64,000 bases of DNA, taken from Poindextera sp963706385. GTDB taxonomy: Bacteria > Pseudomonadota > Alphaproteobacteria > Caulobacterales > Caulobacteraceae. Numbering within the stretch: position 1 is the first letter of the stretch; each line of letters starts with the position of its first letter. The translations under genes and the position numbers were made by a program. The notes below the pieces were generated by a model. It saw only the letters and a list, made by a program, of their open reading frames with translations, had not been told where the DNA came from and did not search any database. Below, one piece after another: positions 52,555-61,187 of the stretch. The stretch covers positions 2,604,001 to 2,668,000 of the forward strand of contig OY970153.1 of NCBI GenBank assembly GCA_963706385.1. Direction: 5' to 3'.

Positions 52555-53942
52555 GGCGCGGCCTCCGAGGCGGGTTCCGGCGCGGCGGCCAGGGGCGAGC
52601 CGGGCGCGCGCGGCGGTCCGGCCGAAGGCTGCTCGGCGCTCTCCGGTCCCTGGGCGATCAACCGCAGGATGTAGAGCGCACCGGCGCTGAACACGATGGC
52701 GTAGACGATCACGAAGCCCAGCAGGGAAGCTGAAACTTCGCCCGGTCGCAGCGGCGCGACCGCATCGGCGGTGCGCAGCACGCCGTAGACCACATAGGGC
52801 TGGCGGCCGACCTCGGCGACGATCCAGCCGCAGATCACCGCCACGAACCCCGCCGGGCCCATGGCCGTGGCGCTGATCAGATAGGCCCGCGAGCGCTCCG
52901 GCCCGCCCGTGGCCCATAACGCCAGGCCCCAGAACCCCAGCGCGATCATCAGAATTCCCAGCCCGACCATGGCGCGGAATGTGTAGAACAACAGGGCCGA
53001 GGGCGGCTGGTCGGCGAGGGAGAAGGCCTTGAGGCCGGGCACGCGGGCCTCGGCGTCGCCGGTCATCAGCCAGCTGCCGACTTTGGGAACCGACCATTCG
53101 AACCGGTTGGCCTGGAGGGCGCGGTCTGGCCAGGCCAGGATATGGAACGGCTGCTCGGTCCGGCTCTCCCAGAAGCCCTCGATCGCCGCGATCTTGGCCG
53201 GCTGCACCTGTTCGGCCAGCTTGCCCGAGATGTCGCCGACCAGGAGCTGCAGCGGCGCGACCAGGGCGAACATGCCGATCGCCATGCGCAGGGCGATCTT
53301 CGATTCCGCCTGGCCCCGACGCTTCAGAAGCTGGAAGGCGGAGGCCGCGCCGACCACCAGGGCGGTGGTCAGATAGGCGGCGAGCACCATGTGCGCATAG
53401 CGCGACGGCAAGGTAGGCGAGACGATCACCCGCCACCAGTCAACCGCGATCATCCGGCCAGCGGCGTCGCGGGTGAAGCTCACGGGATACTGCATCCAGC
53501 TGTTGGCCGAGACGATCCAGAAGGCCGAGACCAGGGTTCCGAAGGCGACCAGCACTGTCGACGCGAAGTGCAGGCCGCGCCCGACCTTGCGCCAACCGAA
53601 CAGCATCACCCCCAAGAAGCTCGCCTCGAGGAAGAATGCGGTCAGCACCTCGAACGCCAACAGAGGCCCGAGCACCGGCCCGACCTTGGCCGAGAAGACG
53701 CTCCAGTTGGTTCCGATCTGATAGCTCAGCACCACGCCGGAGACGACGCCCATCCCGAACGAAATGGCGAACACCTTGACCCAGAACAGGTACAGACGAA
53801 CGAAGGCCTCGCGCCCGCTGGCCAGCCAGGCGCCTTCCAGCACCGCCAGATAACTCGCCAGGCCGATGGTGAAGCTCGGAAAGACGATGTGGAAGGCGAT
53901 GGTGAAGGCGAACTGCAGCCGCGATAGCAGAAGGGCGTCCAT
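52551..53942 (-). CDS. cydA: Cytochrome bd-type quinol oxidase subunit I (short Q-loop, CIO-like)
   Basis: A 463-residue subunit with RLQFAFTIAFHIVFPSFTIG at the N terminus (axial histidine), VSANSWMQYPVSF, and the Q-loop start VGDISGKLAEQVQPAKIAAIEG with the quinol-contact lysine and glutamate. The region between helices 6 and 7 is much shorter than in E. coli CydA (about 520 residues), as in cyanide-insensitive CioA-type oxidases. The tail is Pro/Ala-rich. ATG at 53942. cydDC is not in the window. Confidence 0.92.
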   Translation of the reverse strand: MDALLLSRLQFAFTIAFHIVFPSFTIGLASYLAVLEGAWLASGREAFVRLYLFWVKVFAISFGMGVVSGVVLSYQIGTNWSVFSAKVGPVLGPLLAFEVLTAFFLEASFLGVMLFGWRKVGRGLHFASTVLVAFGTLVSAFWIVSANSWMQYPVSFTRDAAGRMIAVDWWRVIVSPTLPSRYAHMVLAAYLTTALVVGAASAFQLLKRRGQAESKIALRMAIGMFALVAPLQLLVGDISGKLAEQVQPAKIAAIEGFWESRTEQPFHILAWPDRALQANRFEWSVPKVGSWLMTGDAEARVPGLKAFSLADQPPSALLFYTFRAMVGLGILMIALGFWGLALWATGGPERSRAYLISATAMGPAGFVAVICGWIVAEVGRQPYVVYGVLRTADAVAPLRPGEVSASLLGFVIVYAIVFSAGALYILRLIAQGPESAEQPSAGPPRAPGSPLAAAPEPASEAAP

Positions 53943-54041
53943 GGCGGGTCTGCTCCGGAACGCCGATAGGATTGCGCCGGCGCGCACGCCGGCGCAAGGC
54001 CGAACAGCCGCCGGACGGCGGAAGGGTCCTCGGGATCAGCT

Positions 54042-55127
54042 CTATTCCGCCGCCTGCTTCGAGCCGCCGAACTTGGGCGAGAGTTCGCCCGAGGCGTAGC
54101 GCTGCGCCATGGCCGACAGCGGCAGGGGATCGATCTTGGGAGCCTGGCCGGCGGTCCCGAACTCTTCCAGCCGCTGGCGGCAGACCTTGGTCATCGCCTC
54201 CATCGCCGGCTTCAGGTACTTGCGCGGATCGAACTCCTCGGGGTGCTCGGTCAGGACCCGACGGATCTGGCCGGTCATCGCCATGCGGTTGTCGGTGTCG
54301 ATGTTGATCTTGCGCACGCCGTTCTTGATGCCGCGCTGGATCTCCTCGATCGGCACGCCCCAGGTCTGAGGCATCTCACCGCCGTACTTGTTGATGATGT
54401 CCTGCAGGTCCTGCGGCACCGAGGACGAGCCGTGCATGACCAGGTGGGTGTTGGGCAGGCGGCGGTGAATCTCCTCGATCACCCCCATGGCCAGGATGTC
54501 GCCGTCCGGCTTGCGGGTGAACTTGTAGGCGCCGTGGCTGGTGCCCATGGCGATGGCCAGCGCATCGACCTCGGTCTTGCGCACGAAATCCACCGCCTGC
54601 TCCGGGTCGGTCAGAAGCTGGCTGTGGGACAGGGTTCCCTCGAAGCCGTGGCCGTCCTCCTTCTCGCCCTTGCCGGATTCCAGCGAGCCCAGGACGCCCA
54701 GTTCGCCCTCGACCGAGACACCGCCCCAGTGGGCCATCCTGGCCACGTTGCGCGTGATCTCGACGTTGTATTCGTAGCTCGAGGGGGTCTTGCCGTCGGC
54801 GCCCAGCGAGCCGTCCATCATCACCGAGGTGAAGCCGTGCTGGATGGCGGTGACGCAGGTGGCTTCGTTGTTGCCGTGGTCCTGGTGCATGCACACCGGG
54901 ATGTGCGGATAGATCTCGACCAGGGCGTCGATCAGCTTGGCCAGCACCACGTCGTTGGCGTACTGCCGCGCGCCGCGGCTGGCCTGGATGATCACCGGCG
55001 CGGCGAGGGAATCGGCGGCGGCCATGATCGCCAGCCCCTGTTCCATGTTGTTGATGTTGAACGCCGGCACGCCGTAGCCATGCTCGGCGGCGTGATCGAG
55101 CAATTGCCTGAGTGTAATCCGCGCCAT
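54042..55127 (-). CDS. fba: Fructose-bisphosphate aldolase, class II
   Basis: A 361-residue class II, zinc-dependent aldolase. It has GYGVPAFNINNMEQ, HQDHGNNEATC (zinc histidine region), GFTSVMMDGSLGADGKTPSS, VEGELGVLGSLESGKGE, GTSHGAYKF and KINIDTDNRMAMTGQIRRV. It belongs to the Calvin-type (CbbA/FbaA) subgroup by length and the GKGEKEDG insertion. Last gene of tkt-gap-pgk-fba; 36 bases after pgk. Confidence 0.95.
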   Translation of the reverse strand: MARITLRQLLDHAAEHGYGVPAFNINNMEQGLAIMAAADSLAAPVIIQASRGARQYANDVVLAKLIDALVEIYPHIPVCMHQDHGNNEATCVTAIQHGFTSVMMDGSLGADGKTPSSYEYNVEITRNVARMAHWGGVSVEGELGVLGSLESGKGEKEDGHGFEGTLSHSQLLTDPEQAVDFVRKTEVDALAIAMGTSHGAYKFTRKPDGDILAMGVIEEIHRRLPNTHLVMHGSSSVPQDLQDIINKYGGEMPQTWGVPIEEIQRGIKNGVRKINIDTDNRMAMTGQIRRVLTEHPEEFDPRKYLKPAMEAMTKVCRQRLEEFGTAGQAPKIDPLPLSAMAQRYASGELSPKFGGSKQAAE

Positions 55128-55163
55128 CGCCTTCTCCTCACCCGTTCGACCGCTGTCTCACCC

Positions 55164-56354
55164 TCAGCGGTTCAGCGCCTCGACCCCCGGCAGGGCCTTG
55201 CCTTCCATCCACTCCAGGAACGCGCCGCCGGCGGTGGAGACGAAGGTCAGATCGCCGCTCACCCCGGCCGCGTTCAAGGCCGCCACGGTATCACCCCCGC
55301 CGGCGACCGCCACCAGCTTGCCGGCCTTGGCCAATTCCGCGGCGTGCCGCGCCGCGGCCATGGTGCCCTTGTCGAACGGCGGAACTTCGAACACGCCCAG
55401 CGGCCCATTCCAGATCAGCGTCTTGGACTCGTCCATCGCCCGCAAGAGTCGCGCCACGGTTTGCGGTCCCGCGTCGAGAATCCGCTCGTGTTCGTCCAGT
55501 TCGCCAAGCCCGCGCACCCGCGCGGCGGCGCCGGGCTCCGGCCGCTCGCCGACCACGATGTCGATCGGCAGGAGCAGTTCGCAGTGGTTGCGCCCGGCGT
55601 CGCGCATGATCTCGCGGGCGGTGTCGGCCAGCTCCTTTTCGCAATAGGAGGCGCCGACCTCCCAGCCTTGCGCGAACAGGAAGGTGTTGGCCATGCCGCC
55701 GCCGATCGCCAGCCGATCGAGCTTGGTCACCAGATGGCCGAGCAGCTCCAGCTTGGTCGAGACCTTGGACCCGCCGACGATGCCCAGCACCGGTCGCTCG
55801 GGATGGCCAAGCGCGCGGTCGAGCGCGGTCAGTTCGCGCCGCATCGATTCGCCGGCGTAGGCGGGCAGGAGGTGGGCGATCGCCTCGGTCGAGGCGTGGG
55901 CCCGGTGGGCGGCGGAAAAGGCGTCGTTGACGTAGATGTCGCCCAGCGCCGCCAGCTGTTTGGCGAAGGCTGGGTCGTTGGCCTCCTCGCCGGCGTGATA
56001 ACGCAGGTTCTCCAGCAGCAGCACGTCGCCGGGGTGCAGATAGCCCTCGGCCCGCTCGGCCGTCTCGCCGACGCAGTCGTCGGCGAAGGCCACCGGAGCG
56101 CCGATCAGCTTGGACAGCGGTTCGACCAGCGGCTTCAGACTCATCGAGGGCACGCGCTTGCCCTTCGGCCGGTCGAAGTGGCTGATCAGGATGACCTTGG
56201 CCCCGCCCTTGCGCAGCGCTTCGATGGTCGGCAGAGCGGCGCGCAGGCGGGTGTCGTCGGTGACCGCCCCGTCATGGTTGGGCACGTTGAAGTCGACCCT
56301 GACCAGGGCGCGCTTGCCGTGAAGATCGACCTGGTCGAGCGTCCGGTAAGGCAT
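55164..56354 (-). CDS. pgk: Phosphoglycerate kinase
   Basis: A 396-residue PGK. RVDFNVPNHDG, RLRAALPTIEAL, ISHFDRPKGKRVPSMSLKP, NLRYHAGEEANDPAF, AHRAHASTEAIA, VLGIVGGSKVSTKLELL, WNGPLGVFEVPPFDKGT and AVAGGGDTVAAL cover both lobes and the nucleotide hinge. Length is standard. Second to last gene of the leftward glycolytic operon, 9 bases after gap. Confidence 0.96.
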   Translation of the reverse strand: MPYRTLDQVDLHGKRALVRVDFNVPNHDGAVTDDTRLRAALPTIEALRKGGAKVILISHFDRPKGKRVPSMSLKPLVEPLSKLIGAPVAFADDCVGETAERAEGYLHPGDVLLLENLRYHAGEEANDPAFAKQLAALGDIYVNDAFSAAHRAHASTEAIAHLLPAYAGESMRRELTALDRALGHPERPVLGIVGGSKVSTKLELLGHLVTKLDRLAIGGGMANTFLFAQGWEVGASYCEKELADTAREIMRDAGRNHCELLLPIDIVVGERPEPGAAARVRGLGELDEHERILDAGPQTVARLLRAMDESKTLIWNGPLGVFEVPPFDKGTMAAARHAAELAKAGKLVAVAGGGDTVAALNAAGVSGDLTFVSTAGGAFLEWMEGKALPGVEALNR

Positions 56355-56363
56355 GGGCTGGCG

Positions 56364-57374
56364 CTAGAAATGCTTGGCGAGTTCGAGCGCGACGTCGGCC
56401 ATCCGGGTCGAGAAGCCCCACTCGTTGTCGTACCAGGACAGGACCCGCACCAGCTTGCCCTCGATCACCTGGGTCTGCGGCAGAGCGACGGTCGACGAGG
56501 CGGCGATGTGGTTCAGGTCCACCGAGACCAATGGATCGCGGGTCACCGCGAGGACGCCCTTGAGCGGGCCGGAGGTCGAGGCCGCGATCATCGCTTCATT
56601 GACCTCGTCCTTGGTCACGTCACGGCCGGGGACGACCTTCAGGTCGACCACCGAGACGTTCGGGGTCGGCACCCGGATCGAGGAACCGTCGAGCTTGCCG
56701 GCCAGCTCGGGCAGCACCAGGCCGAGCGCCTTGGCCGCGCCGGTCGAGGTCGGGATCATCGACATGGCCGCGGCGCGGGCCCGGTAGAGATCGTGGTGCA
56801 GGGTGTCCAGCGTCGGCTGGTCGCCGGTGTAGGAATGGATCGTGGTCATGTAGCCGCGCTCGATCCCGGCCAGATCCAGGAGAACCTTGGCCACCGGCGC
56901 CAGGCAATTGGTGGTGCACGAGCCGTTGGAGACCACCAGGTCGGCGGCGGTCAGGGTCTCGTGGTTGACGCCATAGACGATGGTCTTGTCGGCGCCGTCG
57001 CAGGGGGCGGAGACCAGGACGCGCCTGGCGCCGGCCTCGAGGTGCGCGGCGGCCTTGTCCTTCTTGGTGAACAGGCCCGTGCATTCGAGCGCGATGTCGA
57101 CGCCGAGCGCCTTGTGCGGCAGTTCGGCGGGGTTGCGGATCGCGGTGACCTTGATCTTGCCCAGGCCCACGTCGATCGAATCGCCGTCGACGTCGATCAG
57201 GCCGGGGAAGCGGCCGTGCACGCTGTCGTAGCGCAACAGGTGGGCGTTGGTCTCGACCGGGCCCAGGTCGTTGATCGCCACCACCTCGATATCGCGCCGA
57301 GCATGCTCGACGATCGAGCGCAGAACCAGACGGCCGATGCGGCCAAACCCGTTGATAGCGACGCGAACGGTCAT
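56364..57374 (-). CDS. gap: Glyceraldehyde-3-phosphate dehydrogenase
   Basis: A 336-residue GAPDH. RVAINGFGRIGRLVLRS binds NAD, the active cysteine is in VSNGSCTTNCLAPVAK, followed by HSYTGDQPTLDTLHHDLYRARAAAM and WYDNEWGFSTRMAD. The ATG at 57374 is the family start; the open frame upstream to 58046 is a shifted reading of tkt and is not coding. It is separated from tkt by 173 bases that hold a 7-bp stem-loop at 57424-57443. Confidence 0.96.
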   Translation of the reverse strand: MTVRVAINGFGRIGRLVLRSIVEHARRDIEVVAINDLGPVETNAHLLRYDSVHGRFPGLIDVDGDSIDVGLGKIKVTAIRNPAELPHKALGVDIALECTGLFTKKDKAAAHLEAGARRVLVSAPCDGADKTIVYGVNHETLTAADLVVSNGSCTTNCLAPVAKVLLDLAGIERGYMTTIHSYTGDQPTLDTLHHDLYRARAAAMSMIPTSTGAAKALGLVLPELAGKLDGSSIRVPTPNVSVVDLKVVPGRDVTKDEVNEAMIAASTSGPLKGVLAVTRDPLVSVDLNHIAASSTVALPQTQVIEGKLVRVLSWYDNEWGFSTRMADVALELAKHF

Positions 57375-57423
57375 TTGAGGGTCCTCTCGTGCGAGCTTGG
57401 CGGGCGGTTTTGCGGCTGGGACC

Positions 57424-57443
57424 GGGGAAGTCAAGTCTTCCCC
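57424..57443 (-). promoter_or_regulatory. Stem-loop between tkt and gap
   Basis: GGGGAAG (57424-57430) pairs with CTTCCCC (57437-57443) with a 6-base loop. There is no T tract, so termination is unlikely; mRNA processing or a regulator site for the glycolytic genes are possible, but this is only a structural observation. Confidence 0.35.
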
Positions 57444-57547
57444 GACGATAGGTCGCACCCCTCGCCGGCCATGAGTTTCACCCTCGGAGCCACCGCGCGC
57501 GCCGGGCGCGGGGCGTTGGCGGAGAGCCGAGGCGCCGGTTCTTCGCC

Positions 57548-59530
57548 TCAGGCCTGGCGCAGCTTGGCCTTGGCCTCGCCGGCCACGGCCTCGGGGGTGA
57601 TGCCGAACTCGCGATAGAGCCGCTCGTAGGGGGCGCTGGCGCCGAAACCGCTCATGCCGACGAAGCCGCCGTCCTCGCCGACGAACCGCTCCCAGCCCTG
57701 GCGTACGCCGGCCTCGACCGCGACCCGCGCGGGCGAGCCGCCGATGGTTTCGGTGCGGTAGTCGGCCGGCTGGGTCTCGAACAGCTCCCAGCAGGGGGTG
57801 GAGACCACGCGGGTCCCGATTTGCTCGTCCTGCAGGATGTCGCGCGCCGCCAGCGCGATGGCGACCTCGGTCCCGGAGGCGAACAGGGTTACCTGGGCGT
57901 CGCCCTTGGCGGGCGCGAGTTCGTAGGCGCCGCGGGCCGACAGGTTTTCGGTCACCGTTGCGTCGGTCCGAACCGCCGGGGTCTTCTGGCGCGAGAGGGC
58001 CATCAGCGAGGGGGTCTGGCGGTGCTCCAGCGCCACGCGCCAGCATTCGGCGGTCTCGATCCCGTCGGCCGGACGGAACACCAGCAGATTGGGCATGGCG
58101 CGCAGCGAAGCCAGGTGCTCGACCGGCTGGTGGGTCGGTCCATCTTCGCCCAGGCCGATGGAATCGTGGGTCATCACGTGGACCACCCGCGCGCCCATCA
58201 GGGCGCCCAGCCGGATCGCCGGCCGAGAATAGTCGGAGAACACCAGGAAGGTGCCGGAATAGGGGATCACCCCGCCATGCAGGGCCATGCCGTTCATCGC
58301 CGCGGCCATGCCGTGCTCGCGCACCCCGTAGTGGACGTAGCGGCCGGCGTAGTCCGGCGCGTCGAACGGTTTCATTCCCTTGACGATGGTGTTGTTCGAT
58401 CCGGTGAGGTCGGCCGAGCCGCCGATCATCTCGGGGATCGCCGGAACCAAGGTCTCCAGCGCCGCGCCCGACCAGACCCGGGTGGCGTTGGCCGGCCGCT
58501 CGGCGGCGAGTTTCTGGATATGGGCGGCGAGGGCCACGAAAGCATCTTCGGGCAAATCGCCCCGGATCAGCCGTTCGAACTCGCCGCGGGCGGCGTGCGT
58601 CTTCAGAGCGGCTTCCCAGGCCTTGCGGACCCGCGCGCCGCGCCGGCCGACCTTGCGCCAGGCCTTGGCGATGTCGTCGGGAATGACGAACGGCGGCCAG
58701 CTCCAGTCCATCGCCGCTCGCGCCTCGGCGATCTCCGCATCGAACAGGGTGTAGCCGTGGCCGTGCGGGTCGGCCTCCTTCGGCCCCGCGCCGCGGCTGA
58801 TCCGGGTCTTGCAGGCCAGCATCGTCGGGCGGTCCTGGCGCACCGCCCAGGCCAGGGCCCGGCGGATCGCGCCGACGTCGTGGCCGTCGATCGCCTTCAC
58901 CGCCCAGCCGGCGGCCTTGAAGCGCATCAGCTGGTCACCGGTCTCGGCGAGGGTGGCCTCGCCGTCGATGGTCACGCCGTTGTCGTCGAACAGCACGGTC
59001 AGCTTGGCCAGCTTCAGCCGGCCGGCGAGGGAGATCGCCTCATGGCTTATCCCTTCCATCAGACAGCCGTCGCCGGCGATCACCCAGGTGCGGTGGTCGA
59101 CCAGTTCGGCGCCGAACCGCGCGGCCAGGCCGCGCTCGGCCATGGCCATGCCGACGGCGGTGGCGAGACCCTGGCCTAGCGGCCCGGTGGTGGTCTCGAC
59201 GCCCGGGGTGTGGCCGTATTCGGGGTGGCCGGGGGTGTTGGAGCCCCACTGACGGAAATGCTCGATCTCGGACATCGGCATCGACTTGAAGCCGGTCAGG
59301 TGCAGGAGGCTGTAGAGCAGCATCGATCCGTGCCCGGCCGACAGCACGAATCGGTCGCGGTCGGCCCAGTCGGGCCGCGCGGCGTCAAACTTCAAGAATC
59401 GGCTCCAGAGCGCCGTGGCGACGTCGGCCATGCCCATCGGCATGCCCTGGTGGCCGGACTTGGCTTTATGCACCGCATCCATCGACAGGACGCGGATGGC
59501 GTCGGCCATGGTTTTCGGAGAGGCGGTCAT
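57548..59530 (-). CDS. tkt: Transketolase
   Basis: A 660-residue ThDP transketolase of the pentose phosphate pathway. It shows VHKAKSGHQGMPMGMAD, LSAGHGSMLLYSLLHL, PGHPEYGHTPGVETTTGPLG, the ThDP motif GDGCLMEGISHEAISLAG, and TGSNNTIVKGM, FSDYSRPAIRLGALMG, THDSIGLGEDGPTHQPVEHL in the second domain. The ATG at 59530 opens the tkt-gap-pgk-fba run. A 149-base region divergent from the DUF4164 gene carries AT-rich tataac at 59641-59646, a possible promoter box. Confidence 0.95.
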   Translation of the reverse strand: MTASPKTMADAIRVLSMDAVHKAKSGHQGMPMGMADVATALWSRFLKFDAARPDWADRDRFVLSAGHGSMLLYSLLHLTGFKSMPMSEIEHFRQWGSNTPGHPEYGHTPGVETTTGPLGQGLATAVGMAMAERGLAARFGAELVDHRTWVIAGDGCLMEGISHEAISLAGRLKLAKLTVLFDDNGVTIDGEATLAETGDQLMRFKAAGWAVKAIDGHDVGAIRRALAWAVRQDRPTMLACKTRISRGAGPKEADPHGHGYTLFDAEIAEARAAMDWSWPPFVIPDDIAKAWRKVGRRGARVRKAWEAALKTHAARGEFERLIRGDLPEDAFVALAAHIQKLAAERPANATRVWSGAALETLVPAIPEMIGGSADLTGSNNTIVKGMKPFDAPDYAGRYVHYGVREHGMAAAMNGMALHGGVIPYSGTFLVFSDYSRPAIRLGALMGARVVHVMTHDSIGLGEDGPTHQPVEHLASLRAMPNLLVFRPADGIETAECWRVALEHRQTPSLMALSRQKTPAVRTDATVTENLSARGAYELAPAKGDAQVTLFASGTEVAIALAARDILQDEQIGTRVVSTPCWELFETQPADYRTETIGGSPARVAVEAGVRQGWERFVGEDGGFVGMSGFGASAPYERLYREFGITPEAVAGEAKAKLRQA

Positions 59531-59679
59531 CGACGGCGGGCCTTGCGAAAGGGGCGGAGCGGGCGGACAAGGCGGGCTTCGCACGGGCCGGCTTCGGGGG
59601 TCAAGCAAGCCGCCGCTTTCGGCTAGGCGCGGGCGCAGTCTATAACAAAACTTCATGATCGATGCGGAGCGGTGACGGC

Positions 59680-59955
59680 ATGAGCGAGGAGGCCCAGGAG
59701 AACGGAACGCTGGACGTTGCGATTCGCCGGCTCGACCGCGCCGTCGGTCAGCTCGAACTGCGCCTCGCCGCCATGATGAGCGAGGTCGGACAGGCCAACG
59801 CCAGTCTGTTCGAACAGGATCGCGCCAAGCTGGCGGCCGAGCTCGACGCCTGCCGCGGCCGTGAGCGCGAGTTGGAGATCGCCGGCGCTCTGGCCTCTCA
59901 GGCGCTGGGCCAGGCGATCGCCGAGATCAAGGCCGCGCTGGGCGAGAAAGGATAG
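59680..59955 (+). CDS. DUF4164 family coiled-coil protein
   Basis: A 91-residue helical protein: IRRLDRAVGQLELRLAAMMS and DRAKLAAELDACRGRERELE give a coiled coil, ending EIKAALGEKG. The match is to DUF4164, which precedes zapA in many alphaproteobacteria; function is unknown but a place in cell division is likely from context. ATG at 59680; an in-frame ATG at 59662 would add six residues. It is 4 bases from zapA. Confidence 0.8.
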   Translation: MSEEAQENGTLDVAIRRLDRAVGQLELRLAAMMSEVGQANASLFEQDRAKLAAELDACRGRERELEIAGALASQALGQAIAEIKAALGEKG

Positions 59956-59959
59956 GGCC

Positions 59960-60295
59960 ATGGCCCAGGTGACCATCGAGGTGAACGGTCGGCCCTATAC
60001 GGTTGGTTGCGAGGACGGACAGGAAAATCACCTGCTCGATCTGGCCGGCCTGTTCGATCGCCAAGTGCGCCAGGTCGGCCAATCGGTGGGTCACCTCGGC
60101 GAGACGCGGCTGTTTTTGATGGGCGCGCTGCTGTTGGCCGACGAACTGGCCGACGCCCGCGCGCGGCTGGCTCACGCCCAGGCCGAACTGGCCCGCGTGC
60201 GGTCCGAAGCGGTCGAGCGCGAGACCCGCGCGGCCAATGCTCTGGACGCCGCCGCCCGCCGCATCGAGGCGATGTCGGCCAAGTCCGCGGCGTAG
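59960..60295 (+). CDS. zapA: Cell division protein ZapA
   Basis: A 111-residue ZapA, which cross-links FtsZ filaments at midcell. It has VTIEVNGRPYTVGCEDGQE, LAGLFDRQVRQVG and a C-terminal coiled coil (RLAHAQAELARVRSEAVER). ATG at 59960 follows aaaggatagg. An 8-bp stem (GGTTTCGC 60318-60325 with GCGAAACC 60335-60342) lies just after its stop and may end the transcript. Confidence 0.9.
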   Translation: MAQVTIEVNGRPYTVGCEDGQENHLLDLAGLFDRQVRQVGQSVGHLGETRLFLMGALLLADELADARARLAHAQAELARVRSEAVERETRAANALDAAARRIEAMSAKSAA

Positions 60296-60429
60296 CCGGC
60301 GCCGGGCGGACGGGGCGGGTTTCGCATAAGCCTAGCGAAACCGGCGCGGAGCCCTTACCTTGCGGGGTCGGCGGGTCTTGCTGCGGCTCGCGTCGAAGGC
60401 ATCACATCCCGGGGACCTTAATTCTCTCT

Positions 60430-60585
60430 ATCGGGAGCTGTCCCTGTCCGGGATCGTGGTCTTGGACACACGGCGCCCACCTGGTCTGACCAGGTCCGAG
60501 TGGATTGAAACGCCTTCACGGTTTTCGCGGCGCCGCCACCCCGCACATCGCTCACCGCCCCTGGTCCAGGGCGCGGGCTGGGCCT
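60430..60585 (+). ncRNA. ssrS: 6S RNA (SsrS), proposed
   Basis: Between zapA and the 5-formyl-THF cyclo-ligase gene there are 302 bases with no gene but much structure. This is the conserved position of 6S RNA across proteobacteria. The stretch contains gggagctgtccctgtcc, cacacggcgcccac, a central hairpin (ACCTGG 60479-60484 with CCAGGT 60490-60495) and a 3' CCCTGG..CCAGGG that could close the outer stem with the 5' CCCTG. 6S RNA binds the sigma-70 RNA polymerase holoenzyme and tunes stationary-phase transcription. The ends given are estimates. Confidence 0.6.
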
Positions 60586-60597
60586 TCGGATATCCGC

Positions 60598-61176
60598 ATG
60601 GTCCACGCCTCGGCCGCTTCCGCCAAGACCGCGCTGCGCCTGGTGTTGCGCGAGCGGCGCAAGGCGCTGGCGGCCGAGAGTCCCGACGCCGGCGAGCGGG
60701 CCGCGAGCCACTATTCCCCCGGCCGCGCCAGCGGCGTGATCGTGGCCGCCGGCTATCGCCCGCGCGGCGGCGAGATCGACCCGCGTCCGCTGATGCGGCG
60801 CCTGGCGCAGGCCGGCGTGCTTTTGGCCCTGCCGGTGGCGGTCGAGCGCGAGGGGCCGCTGACGTTTCGGGCCTATGCGCCGGGCGACCGGCTGGAGCCC
60901 GACGCCTGGAATATCGCCGCGCCCACGGCGGAGGCGCCGGCGGTGCGGCCCGATCTGGTGATCACCCCGCTGCTCGCCTTTGACCGCAAGGGCGGGCGGA
61001 TGGGCCAGGGCGGCGGCCATTATGACCGCACGCTTGAAGCGTTGAGGGCCGAAGGGACGGTGTTCGCGCTCGGCCTGGCCTACGCCGGCCAGGAAGTGGC
61101 CGATATCCCGCTCGAGCCGCACGATCAGAGGCTGGACGCAATCCTCACGGAAAAAGGCTATATCGAGCTCGAATAG
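60598..61176 (+). CDS. fthC: 5-formyltetrahydrofolate cyclo-ligase
   Basis: A 192-residue enzyme that converts 5-formyl-THF to 5,10-methenyl-THF with ATP. ITPLLAFDRKGGRMGQGGGH followed by YDRTL is its signature, and YRPRGGEIDPRPL and LPVAVEREGPLTFRAYAPGD are also typical. The ATG at 60598 follows the presumed 6S RNA, the usual ssrS-fthC pairing; co-transcription with 6S RNA is known for other bacteria and is inferred here. Confidence 0.9.
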   Translation: MVHASAASAKTALRLVLRERRKALAAESPDAGERAASHYSPGRASGVIVAAGYRPRGGEIDPRPLMRRLAQAGVLLALPVAVEREGPLTFRAYAPGDRLEPDAWNIAAPTAEAPAVRPDLVITPLLAFDRKGGRMGQGGGHYDRTLEALRAEGTVFALGLAYAGQEVADIPLEPHDQRLDAILTEKGYIELE

Positions 61177-61187
61177 GGACCTTTGAC

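Noticed and set aside
56364..58046. 560-codon version of gap
   Set aside because: The extra N-terminal part is tkt read out of frame; GAPDH begins at 57374.
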